Shown piece by piece: positions 1 to 7,733 of a DNA stretch of 64,000 bases (position 1 is the first letter of the stretch; each line of letters starts with the position of its first letter). This stretch comes from Cohnella sp. WQ 127256 (GTDB lineage: Bacteria > Bacillota > Bacilli > Paenibacillales > Paenibacillaceae), in NCBI RefSeq assembly GCF_024519285.1, contig NZ_JAMZCY010000001.1, positions 186,001-250,000 on the forward strand, given 5' to 3'. The translations under genes were made by a program, and so were the position numbers. The notes beneath the pieces were generated by a model that saw nothing but the letters and a program-made list of their open reading frames with translations, was not told where the DNA came from and did not search any database.

Positions 1-654
1 GAATTGGAGAGGTTTTCTACGCTCCATTAGGAATTGAATGCCTAACACAATTAACCCCGCACATTCCCCTGCCACCATACCGAGAACAGCTCCTGCTGCT
101 GCAAGCTCTAAGCCATAGGGAAGGAACATCCAGACAAACAACAGCGTTAGCACGATACGGAATACAGTTTCAGAGGTTTGCGATAAAGCGGTTGGAATCA
201 TATTTTGCTTCCCTTGAAAATATCCACGCCAAACGGAAGACAGTGCCACGAGTGGTAAAACCGGTATCATCATCAGGAATGCAGTATGAACCCGTGGATC
301 CGTCATTATCTTTGTGGCAATAAACTCAGATAAGACAAAACAAACGGCCGCAGCGATAAGGCTTATCGTCATGGATAAAATGACGGATACCCGTAATATT
401 TTGCTGACCAAGTGTTGCTCATCTTTGGAATCAGCTTCCGCTACCATTTTTGCCACGGCTAAAGGAATTCCGCCTGCAATAAGCGTAAGTAACACTATGG
501 TAAAAGGATATACGAGTTGAATAAGCCCAACACCCTCCGCACCAATCATCCGTGGCAAAGCGATGCGAGGAACAAACCCTAGAATACGGTTAAGAAGACC
601 AGCAGCCAGAAGAATCATGGCTCCCTGGATAAAAGATTGTTTACGCAAGCTCAA
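1..654 (-). CDS. spoVB: Stage V sporulation protein B-like flippase (partial, N-terminal part)
   Basis: This is the N-terminal 218 codons of a polytopic MOP-superfamily (MATE/polysaccharide exporter) protein; the rest runs off the left edge. The N-terminus reads SLRKQSFIQGAMILL, followed by a Gly/Arg segment (RILGFVPRI), GAEGVGLIQLVYPF and successive hydrophobic helices, the layout of SpoVB-type lipid-linked flippases that act in spore cortex peptidoglycan synthesis. I chose the TTG at 654 because a GGGAAGAGGG ribosome-binding site lies just upstream and no better start is nearby. The gene is divergent from the next one, comN, as in Bacillus subtilis where spoVB also neighbours comN and secDF; that synteny is the main reason for choosing spoVB over other MOP flippases of the family. 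Confidence 0.8.
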   Translation of the reverse strand, partial: MSLRKQSFIQGAMILLAAGLLNRILGFVPRIALPRMIGAEGVGLIQLVYPFTIVLLTLIAGGIPLAVAKMVAEADSKDEQHLVSKILRVSVILSMTISLIAAAVCFVLSEFIATKIMTDPRVHTAFLMMIPVLPLVALSSVWRGYFQGKQNMIPTALSQTSETVFRIVLTLLFVWMFLPYGLELAAAGAVLGMVAGECAGLIVLGIQFLMERRKPLQF

Positions 655-805
655 TGGAATCCCTCTTCCCTCGGGTGAGTTAGTCCATATGTATGCAGTG
701 GTTGTCCATCTTCATGCCTTTAGCAGGAATTAAAGCTTGAGTATAGAACAAATAAAGAGCATCATTAGGGGACGACGCTCATTCAGAGGCTAGGAGGGAT
801 TTCGA

Positions 806-1117
806 ATGGAAGAGTCAAACGAAGAGTTGCCGAATCATGAGCTCGAAGGTGAGTCCAATGAATCAGAGCCTAAATTGAATGAAATCGAGATCAACGAAAC
901 CATTGAAATGCTATGCCTAAGTAAGGCGGAGGAGTTCCATTTAATTGGGTATGATCACGTATCCGGAGCTGACGTATGGGAATGTGTAAGTGATAAATAT
1001 CATAAAAAAGGCACTCCGCCATTATATGAGATTGTGAACGACATTTTGTCCCTTAAGGTGACGCAATTTATGAATTTTATCACTTTGAGCATGTATAGAG
1101 GCGAAATACGTAAATGA
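806..1117 (+). CDS. comN: Post-transcriptional regulator ComN-like
   Basis: A 103-residue acidic protein. Its N-terminal third is a Glu/Asn-rich linker and its C-terminal part (about residues 33-100) is the compact helical domain of the ComN/YrzD post-transcriptional regulator family, with SKAEEFHLIGYDHVS and a VWECVSDKYHKKG segment. In Bacillus subtilis ComN promotes accumulation of comE late-competence transcripts and is located at the division site and poles; that role is transferred here by family and position only. Position supports the call, because the gene sits between spoVB and secD as in B. subtilis. A good TAGGAGGG site precedes the ATG, and a hairpin with a U-run follows, so it is probably transcribed alone. 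Confidence 0.75.
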   Translation: MEESNEELPNHELEGESNESEPKLNEIEINETIEMLCLSKAEEFHLIGYDHVSGADVWECVSDKYHKKGTPPLYEIVNDILSLKVTQFMNFITLSMYRGEIRK

Positions 1118-1133
1118 TTATCGGATTATGCCG

Positions 1134-1165
1134 AGTCTTCTCCTGAGGGGGAAGGCTTTATTTTT
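1134..1165 (+). terminator. Intrinsic terminator after comN
   Basis: A ten-pair stem (AGTCTTCTCC with GGGGAAGGCT, allowing G-U pairs) and a four-base TGAG loop are followed by TTATTTTT. It separates comN from the secD-secF pair. Confidence 0.7.
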
Positions 1166-1230
1166 GACTTCCATTTGATCACGTAGTTATAATAGGAACA
1201 TTGAGAATTCGAAAGGGGATCACATTAGAG

Positions 1231-2508
1231 ATGAAACGATTGTTGGCTTTCGTGCTCATTGTTGTCGTTAGCTTTGGGATTATGGGTATTTTTACACCAG
1301 GATTACTAAAAGCAACGAAGCTTGGGCTCGACTTAAAAGGCGGAGTGGAAATCCTGTACGAAGCGCATCCGTTAACAGAAGGCGGCGTAGTAACGAAAGA
1401 AGCTTTGAACCAAACCGCTAAGAGTCTTGAGAAACGGGCGAATCGCAATAATGTGGCAGAGCCTGATGTGACAACCGAAGGGAAAAACCGGATTCGGTTG
1501 AAAATCCCTGTTTCAACGGGAACTACGGATAAAGAACGAGATGCGGCTATCGAGCAAATTCGCGAACTGATGAAAAGGCCGGCAGATCTTCAGTTCCGGA
1601 GCTCAGAAGGCTGTGCGGATGGTTCTTACTGCACACCTGTGCTGCTCGGAAGTGACTTCAAAGAAGGAGCCGCTAAGGTTGAAGCAGATGAATTTGGAAA
1701 TCCAACAATGGTTCGAATTGTTGTGAATGATAAAAAGAAGCTAGCTGATGCTTCAACTAAGCTTATTGGCAAAGTAATGGCTATTTATTTGGATGATGAT
1801 GAGATATCTACACCTGTTGTTCAAACGGCTCTGACCGATGGGACAGCTGTTATTTCCGGTCAAGATTCTCGTGCTGAGGCTCAAAACTTAGCAGATATCA
1901 TTAACCTGGGCGCATTACCATTAAAGCTAACTGAGAAGTATACCCAAAGCGTTGGCGCAACGTTAGGGAAGCAATCCCTGCATGATACCTTGTTTGCAGG
2001 TGCCCTGGCGTCCGTTCTTATTCTAGTGTTTATGCTGTATTTCTATCGTATTCCTGGTGTAGTAGCGAGCATTTGCTTGCTCGTCTTTGTGTGGGTGCTT
2101 CTGGGTATCTTCTTCTTAATGGGAGCCACGTTAACGCTTCCGGGTATCGCGGCCTTCGTACTTGGAATCGGGATTGCCGTGGATTCTAACATCATAACCG
2201 CTGAACGGATTAAAGATGAACTACGCAATGGCAAGACGGTCACCTCCTCACTACGTGCTGGAGCGAAGAACAGCTTCCGGACGATTATTGATGCGCATAT
2301 TACGACGCTTATCGCGGGTAGTGTTCTTTACTTCATGGGTCACGGTATAGTGAAGAGCTTTGCTGTCGTGCTCATCTGGAGTATTGTGGTTAACATCGCG
2401 ACAAACGTATTCTTGCCGCGTTATTTACTTTCCTTATTGATCAAGAGCGGATTCGTGAACAAGCCGTCTCATTATAGCGTAAAGGAGAGTGAGATCAATG
2501 CGCTCTAA
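1231..2508 (+). CDS. secD: Protein translocase subunit SecD
   Basis: A 425-residue membrane protein of the Sec translocon accessory complex, which uses the proton gradient to help pull preproteins across the membrane. It has an N-terminal transmembrane helix, the SecD signature LGLDLKGGVEILYEA at about residues 27-41, an extracytoplasmic P1-like region containing a Cys pair (EGCADGSYC), and five C-terminal helices with the conserved GIAVDSNIITAERIKDE motif. An in-frame TTG lies at 1201, but the ATG at 1231 is preferred because translation then begins MKRLLAF and AAAGGGG lies upstream. The gene overlaps secF by 11 bases, so the two are translationally coupled. In B. subtilis the two are fused as SecDF; here they are separate. 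Confidence 0.95.
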   Translation: MKRLLAFVLIVVVSFGIMGIFTPGLLKATKLGLDLKGGVEILYEAHPLTEGGVVTKEALNQTAKSLEKRANRNNVAEPDVTTEGKNRIRLKIPVSTGTTDKERDAAIEQIRELMKRPADLQFRSSEGCADGSYCTPVLLGSDFKEGAAKVEADEFGNPTMVRIVVNDKKKLADASTKLIGKVMAIYLDDDEISTPVVQTALTDGTAVISGQDSRAEAQNLADIINLGALPLKLTEKYTQSVGATLGKQSLHDTLFAGALASVLILVFMLYFYRIPGVVASICLLVFVWVLLGIFFLMGATLTLPGIAAFVLGIGIAVDSNIITAERIKDELRNGKTVTSSLRAGAKNSFRTIIDAHITTLIAGSVLYFMGHGIVKSFAVVLIWSIVVNIATNVFLPRYLLSLLIKSGFVNKPSHYSVKESEINAL

Positions 2509-3412
2509 ACGTACCTTTGACTTCGTCAAATCTAGTCGCAAATTTATGATTTTTTCCGCTTTAGTCACGCTATTAGGAATCGTGATCGTCAGCATCTCTG
2601 GTTTGAATTACGGCATTGATTTCAGCTCCGGTACTTCAGTTGATGTCACGACTTCGAAATCGGTTGATGAAGCAAAATTGAGAATTTTTCTGGATGAGCA
2701 AAAATCGGAATTTGGCGAGTATTCCCTTACAACAGCGGAGAGTCGCGATTCTATTCGATTCAAGAATGCACTTAACGACCAGCAGGAAAAGGCTTTTAAA
2801 GCCGCTTTCAGCTCACAGATTGATGTTGATGCCTCCTATGAAATCAATATCGTAGACGCGGATATCGCACAAGAGCAACAGAAGAGTGCATTAATCGGGA
2901 TGGCTGTTGCCTGCCTAGGTATCGTCCTCTATGTGAGTATGCGCTTCGAGTGGCGCTTTGCCATTGCAGCGGTTACGTCTTTGATTTACAGTGCGTTTTT
3001 CGTTATTACAATGTTCTCGATCTTCCGCTTCGAGGTCAATTTACCTTTCATTCTGGCGGTGCTAACGATTATCGGTTATGCCATTAACGATACGGTCGTT
3101 ATCTTTGACCGAATTCGTGAAAACTTACGCTTTACTAAGATCAAGACTCATGGAGATCTTGATTTACTTGTTAACAATAGTATTTGGCAGACATTGTCTC
3201 GTTCCATTAACACGGTTATTACCGTTCTGATTGCTTCAGTTTGTCTATTCATCTTTGGTGGAGAGTCGATTAAGCTATTTTCATTGGCAATGATCTTCGG
3301 ATTGGTAAGTGGTGCGTATTCTTCCATCTTCATTGCTAGCCAATTGTGGTTGTACCTGAAGAAGAAGCAACCGATTAAGAAAGTAGCAGTTAAACCGCAA
3401 AGCACGCCTTAA
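2498..3412 (+). CDS. secF: Protein translocase subunit SecF
   Basis: A 304-residue partner of SecD. It has a first transmembrane helix, then the SecF signature GLNYGIDFSSGTSVDV in the N-terminal region, a short periplasm-facing domain, and five more helices with the conserved TIIGYAINDTVVIFDRIREN motif. The start is the ATG at 2498, nine bases inside a longer frame, because AAAGGAGA is at 2481-2488. The stop is followed after 23 bases by the next gene, a cation transporter, with a strong ribosome-binding site, so secD-secF-CDF is probably one transcript ending at the terminator at 4404. Confidence 0.95.
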   Translation: MRSKRTFDFVKSSRKFMIFSALVTLLGIVIVSISGLNYGIDFSSGTSVDVTTSKSVDEAKLRIFLDEQKSEFGEYSLTTAESRDSIRFKNALNDQQEKAFKAAFSSQIDVDASYEINIVDADIAQEQQKSALIGMAVACLGIVLYVSMRFEWRFAIAAVTSLIYSAFFVITMFSIFRFEVNLPFILAVLTIIGYAINDTVVIFDRIRENLRFTKIKTHGDLDLLVNNSIWQTLSRSINTVITVLIASVCLFIFGGESIKLFSLAMIFGLVSGAYSSIFIASQLWLYLKKKQPIKKVAVKPQSTP

Positions 3413-3435
3413 GCAACAGGAAAGGAGTGGCTCTA

Positions 3436-4377
3436 GTGGCTATGGAACAACACTCCGTGACAGCGGAAAGGGGCTCTCTCGTTTCCTTATGGGGGCTACT
3501 CGGTTTGTTTATTGTAAAAGGCACGGTCGGTTGGATGACTGGAAGTAAAGCACTGCTCGCAGATGCTTGTCATTCCGCAGCCGATTGCGCTAGCACAGCA
3601 ACCTCTTATCTAGGAATCCGTAAAGCTCGGACTGATCCAAATGCGATGAGTTCATCTCGTAAGCAGCCAGAATCCATGGCGGCAATTGTCTTATCTGCTT
3701 TGTTGCTCGTTGTGGGAATTGAAATCGGGATCTCGTCGGTTCGATCGGTTGCAAATGGAGTGGATGAAGCACCGGGTGTAGGAGCCGTTATCGTCATTGC
3801 GATCGGTATTGGAGTTCGAGAAGGTCTTGTCCGTTATAAGCGAAGTAGCGACCTCCGCTGCGGAATTCGTGGAGATCGGGCCGGAGACAATCGTTCTGAT
3901 ATTTTTGCTTCATTAACCGCTTTGGTCGGTACGTCTGGTGCGTTCATTGGTGGCCTTTACGACATGCCGTTTCTTTATGTGCTTGATCCGGCGGCTGGTC
4001 TTGTGATCTCCGTATTTGTCATTCGAATGGGCTATCGGTTAATTGCAGGCGTCCTTCGGTCATCTGACCATTCTGTTATGGATGATGCGGATGCACAGAC
4101 CTTGCTGGAGGCTGTTCAAAGGGTGGACGGTGTCGTAGCCGTTGACGAGGTGAAAGCCCGTGAGCAAGGCCATTATGTGATCTTAGATGTCATTATCCGA
4201 GTGAATCCACGAATTAGCGTATTCGAAGGGCAAGATGTCGCACTTCGCGTACGTCGGCAATTGACCAAGCGCTTCTTGCATGTGATGGATGCCAATGTGA
4301 AGGTACAGCCTTATGATCCAGGCTTTCCTTACAAGTCTAATCATCAAGAAGATGAGCTAGCATCATTTGTGCAATAA
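3436..4377 (+). CDS. Cation diffusion facilitator, probable Mn(II) efflux
   Basis: A 313-residue CDF-family metal/proton antiporter with six predicted helices and a cytoplasmic C-terminal domain (from about residue 215: AVQRVDGVVAVDEVKAREQG). The helix 2 metal site is HSAAD (H-x3-D) and the helix 5 site is DNRSD (D-x3-D). In the published CDF classification a D-x3-D motif in helix 5 marks the Mn clade, whereas Zn carriers have H-x3-D, so Mn(II) export is the most likely role; this is inference from two motifs. The GTG at 3436 is chosen because it lies eight bases after AAAGGAG; an ATG at 3442 is possible. It shares the secD-secF transcript and ends at a strong terminator. Confidence 0.85.
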   Translation: MAMEQHSVTAERGSLVSLWGLLGLFIVKGTVGWMTGSKALLADACHSAADCASTATSYLGIRKARTDPNAMSSSRKQPESMAAIVLSALLLVVGIEIGISSVRSVANGVDEAPGVGAVIVIAIGIGVREGLVRYKRSSDLRCGIRGDRAGDNRSDIFASLTALVGTSGAFIGGLYDMPFLYVLDPAAGLVISVFVIRMGYRLIAGVLRSSDHSVMDDADAQTLLEAVQRVDGVVAVDEVKAREQGHYVILDVIIRVNPRISVFEGQDVALRVRRQLTKRFLHVMDANVKVQPYDPGFPYKSNHQEDELASFVQ

Positions 4378-4403
4378 TTAGGTTTTTAAGTGTTTATGTC
4401 ATG

Positions 4404-4447
4404 AATAAATCCGCCGCCAACCTGACGGCGGATTTATTTATTTTTTT
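4404..4447 (+). terminator. Intrinsic terminator after the CDF gene
   Basis: A 13-pair perfect stem (AATAAATCCGCCG with CGGCGGATTTATT) and a nine-base loop are followed by TATTTTTTT. It closes the secD-secF-CDF transcript; recJ starts 25 bases later. Confidence 0.9.
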
Positions 4448-4471
4448 CGCTTGAGGGAGGTTAGCAATATC

Positions 4472-6859
4472 GTGATTAAATCTAAGTATAGATGGGATTT
4501 ACCTAAGGTAGAGGACAACAAGGTCGCGGAACTAGCCGAAAGCTTGAATGTTAGCGGTTTGGTCGCAGGGGTTCTCGCAGGTCGAGGATGGACATCCTTG
4601 GAGGAAACTGCTGCTTTTCTCCATCATGATATGGATCATCTCTTAGATCCGTTTGAAATGAAAGGAATGGCTGAAGCAGTCGAGCGAATTTCCCGCGCAA
4701 TACGAGATGGAGAACGGATTCGAGTTTACGGAGATTACGACGCGGATGGGGTCACTTCAACAGCTCTTATGATGCGTCTGCTCAAGCAATTGGGGGCTTC
4801 CTTTGATACGTATATTCCCCATAGGAGCCGCGAAGGGTATGGGCTTAATCTAGGAGCGATTGATCTGGCTGTGGAAGCAGGCGTTCAGCTTCTGATTACC
4901 GTAGACAATGGGATCAGTGCAGTCGAGCAAATTGCATATGCAACACATAGAGGGATAGATGTGATCGTTACGGATCATCATGAAGCACCGGAGATACTAC
5001 CGATTGCGATAGCTCTTGTTAACCCTAAGCAGAAGGATTGTCCTTATCCTTTCAAGGGGTTATGTGGGGCTGGGGTAGTATTTAAGCTCGCTCATGCAAT
5101 GCTTGGACATCCCGTAAAGGAATATGCAGATTTAGCGGCGATAGGGACAATAGCTGATCTTATGCCCCTTACTGGTGAGAATCGAATTATTGCTCGGCTT
5201 GGATTGGAGCAGATGAGACAAAGACCGATTGCTGGAATTCGTGCGCTTGCGAAGGTATCCAATGTTAATCCTGAGGATTTGAATAGTGGACGTATAGGCT
5301 TCTCCTTGGCTCCAAGACTTAATGCTGGGGGGCGACTAGCTCATGCGGATGTCGCACTTAAATTACTTACAGCGATGGATGATGAGGAAGCAGAGAAGCT
5401 GGCTATTGAACTGGATGGATTAAACAGTGAACGCCAAGCGCTAGTGGAACAAACCGTAATCGAAGCAGACGACATGTGGCAGAGCCAATGTGCCGACGCT
5501 GGGGGCGTGCAGCGGAATGTTATCGTTCTTGCTAAGGAAGGCTGGAATGCAGGAATCGCTGGTTTAGTTGCCTCCAAGCTTGTGGAGCGTTATTATCGAC
5601 CTGTCATCATTCTTGCCTTGGATGTGGTAACGGGATTATGCAAAGGCTCGGCTCGCTCCATAGAAGGGTTTGATCTATACGCTGCGCTAACGGAATGTGC
5701 TAGCTTGCTGGAGCATTATGGTGGTCATCAAGCGGCGGCGGGGATGACTATTTCCCAGGAAAGTGTTGGGGAGCTTGCCGATCGCTTGCATAACCTGGCG
5801 GAGCAATGGTTGAGTAAAGAAGACTGGCAGCCTAAGAGACGCGTGGATCTAGGCATTACCCTTGCGGATATTACGATTAAAGCTGTAGATCAGCTAGCTA
5901 GCTTGGAGCCATTCGGCAATGGGAATCCAACCCCACGTATTATGATTCGTGATGTGCTGATCCAATCTAGTCGCACAATGGGGAAGGAAGGCAATCATCT
6001 GCGTATTACGGTTGAGCAAAGCGGACAATCGATCGATGTGGTCGCGTTTGGTATGGGGGAACACAAGGATCGATTGGCACCTGGGCTGTTCATAGACTTG
6101 CTCGGAGAGCTGTCCATTAATGAATGGAATGGCAATCGCAAAGTTCAGATGATGTTCCAGGACTTTCGTTCGCAGAAATTGCGAGTGACCGATCGGCGTA
6201 AGGACCAGAAGAGTTGGACGGGTATAGAGGGACATGTGTTAAATAAGCCGCAAACAGACTTTGTCATCTGCTGCGCTTCTACGACGTTATATAAGGAGGC
6301 CAGCTCCAGATTCGGCCAGTCTGAAATTGTTGTTAGCTTATATAAAGATTCAGGTAATGATCAACTTCATGGACGTCGACATTTCATATTACTTGGTCTA
6401 CCGACGAGTGACCAAGAGGTTAGAGCTTTGAAGCAATGGTTATCACTAGAGCGAGGATTAGAGAGCGTAACCGTATTCTCTGAGCAAGATGCTAGTCATA
6501 AAATAACAGAGAAAGTTACTTTTCCCGAAAGACAGCATTTCGCCGAAGTATATGCGATGTGCCGCAAACGAGTTACGTGGTTGGATAGCCCTGACGGTTT
6601 CATGCAAGAGACGGCGATGGTATGTGAAAGGCCCTTATCTACAATTCGGATGATGCACGAAGTATTCATTGAGCTCGGCTTCATTTCTGTATCAGGGGCA
6701 TCACGGAAAATAGTTTCAGATCCTCCCCGCAAGGGCTTAGAAGAGTCTGAACGGTATCGTAAAGCTCGCGAGCTTGCCACCGATTTAAGCTTGACGGAGA
6801 TGTCAACGGAAGAGCTTCAGAACTGGATTGACTCCTGTCACTTGGCTTCGGGCGATTAA
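4472..6859 (+). CDS. recJ: Single-stranded-DNA-specific exonuclease RecJ
   Basis: A 795-residue 5'-3' single-strand DNA exonuclease of the DHH superfamily that works in recombination and repair. The N-terminal half carries RVYGDYDADGVTST (motif I), VTDHHEAPE (the DHH motif III), GTIADLMPL and RLNAGGRLAHA, all typical. The DHHA1 region with GWNAGIAGLVASKL and GGHQAAAGM follows, then an OB-like segment and the long C-terminal extension (about residues 560-795) usual in Firmicute RecJ. The GTG at 4472 is preferred over the TTG at 4451 because GGGAGG lies between them at 4455-4460. The position between secF and apt matches B. subtilis. The following 166 bases before apt hold a TATAAT at 6943-6948 but no convincing -35 box. 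Confidence 0.95.
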   Translation: MIKSKYRWDLPKVEDNKVAELAESLNVSGLVAGVLAGRGWTSLEETAAFLHHDMDHLLDPFEMKGMAEAVERISRAIRDGERIRVYGDYDADGVTSTALMMRLLKQLGASFDTYIPHRSREGYGLNLGAIDLAVEAGVQLLITVDNGISAVEQIAYATHRGIDVIVTDHHEAPEILPIAIALVNPKQKDCPYPFKGLCGAGVVFKLAHAMLGHPVKEYADLAAIGTIADLMPLTGENRIIARLGLEQMRQRPIAGIRALAKVSNVNPEDLNSGRIGFSLAPRLNAGGRLAHADVALKLLTAMDDEEAEKLAIELDGLNSERQALVEQTVIEADDMWQSQCADAGGVQRNVIVLAKEGWNAGIAGLVASKLVERYYRPVIILALDVVTGLCKGSARSIEGFDLYAALTECASLLEHYGGHQAAAGMTISQESVGELADRLHNLAEQWLSKEDWQPKRRVDLGITLADITIKAVDQLASLEPFGNGNPTPRIMIRDVLIQSSRTMGKEGNHLRITVEQSGQSIDVVAFGMGEHKDRLAPGLFIDLLGELSINEWNGNRKVQMMFQDFRSQKLRVTDRRKDQKSWTGIEGHVLNKPQTDFVICCASTTLYKEASSRFGQSEIVVSLYKDSGNDQLHGRRHFILLGLPTSDQEVRALKQWLSLERGLESVTVFSEQDASHKITEKVTFPERQHFAEVYAMCRKRVTWLDSPDGFMQETAMVCERPLSTIRMMHEVFIELGFISVSGASRKIVSDPPRKGLEESERYRKARELATDLSLTEMSTEELQNWIDSCHLASGD

Positions 6860-7025
6860 GCCGCTGGGAGGGTGAGGCTGGGGTAATGGAGAGGAATTCC
6901 CTTGTTCAAGCTACTCTCTAGCCAAAGGGTATGTAAAAAGTGTATAATGCTGTTCGTGATCTTGAAACATTTAGCTGCATTCCTAATTAGAGGTTGAACA
7001 CGCACTTTAAAGGAGTTTGATATTC

Positions 7026-7538
7026 GTGAATTTCAAAGACTACATCAGAGTTATCCCTGATTTTCCGCAGCCGGGCATCCGGTTTAAGGATATTACAACA
7101 TTACTTAAAGATGGTCCGGCATATCGGGCAGCTATTGAAGCTATGAAAGAACTGATAAAGGATAAGGAAATCGACTTAATAGCAGGACCAGAAGCACGTG
7201 GGTTCGTGATCGGCGCACCACTTGCAATTGCACTTGGTGTGGGCTTCGTTCCGATTCGTAAAAGTGGCAAGCTTCCAGGGCAAACCGTAGAAGCGGCTTA
7301 TGATCTGGAATATGGCAAAGATCGCCTCGCGATTCATAATGATTCGATCAAGCCAGGGCAAAAAATATTGATCGCTGACGATTTACTGGCTACAGGAGGC
7401 ACAATTGCAACTTCAATCGATTTGATTAATCAGCTCGGTGGCGAAATTGTAGGTGCAGCTTTCTTGATCGAGCTTGGTTATTTAAGCGGACGTGAGAAGC
7501 TGTCGGGTATTGATGTATTTTCTTTGATGACGTATTAA
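7026..7538 (+). CDS. apt: Adenine phosphoribosyltransferase
   Basis: A 170-residue cytosolic enzyme that converts adenine and PRPP to AMP and pyrophosphate in purine salvage. Visible family features are [19 protein letters not shown] at the N-terminus, [14 protein letters not shown], and the PRPP-binding loop [14 protein letters not shown] at about residues 116-129. The length equals that of B. subtilis Apt. The GTG at 7026 is chosen, ten bases after AAAGGAG at 7009-7015; the TTG at 7017 would sit on the ribosome-binding site. A terminator follows directly, and rel has its own promoter. Confidence 0.96.
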   Translation: MNFKDYIRVIPDFPQPGIRFKDITTLLKDGPAYRAAIEAMKELIKDKEIDLIAGPEARGFVIGAPLAIALGVGFVPIRKSGKLPGQTVEAAYDLEYGKDRLAIHNDSIKPGQKILIADDLLATGGTIATSIDLINQLGGEIVGAAFLIELGYLSGREKLSGIDVFSLMTY

Positions 7539-7550
7539 TCGAACACGATC

Positions 7551-7594
7551 AGGACATCCACTTTAGTCTAATGGCTAGTAGGGTGTCCTTTTTT
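7551..7594 (+). terminator. Intrinsic terminator after apt
   Basis: The stem AGGACATCC pairs with GGGTGTCCT (one T-G pair) across a 21-base loop and is followed by TTTTTT. Confidence 0.75.
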
Positions 7595-7644
7595 GCAAAT
7601 CGGATAGTTAGTCGGTCTGGTCCACCCTGCCCATCGCTTCAAGG

Positions 7645-7674
7645 TTGACGATTTCCGCCGTGAAGAGGCATAAT
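7645..7674 (+). promoter_or_regulatory. Candidate sigma-A promoter of rel
   Basis: TTGACG at 7645-7650 and CATAAT at 7669-7674 with an 18-base spacer lie 60 bases before the rel start and just after the apt terminator. Confidence 0.55.
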
Positions 7675-7733
7675 GGTAGCAATAAACTTCAGGGAAAACT
7701 CCCGGTGACGGATCCGGCGGAAAGGAAACTAGC

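Noticed and set aside
7595..7733. Possible tRNA or riboswitch in the rel leader
   Set aside because: No cloverleaf or conserved riboswitch core could be drawn; a promoter and a short GC-rich leader explain it.
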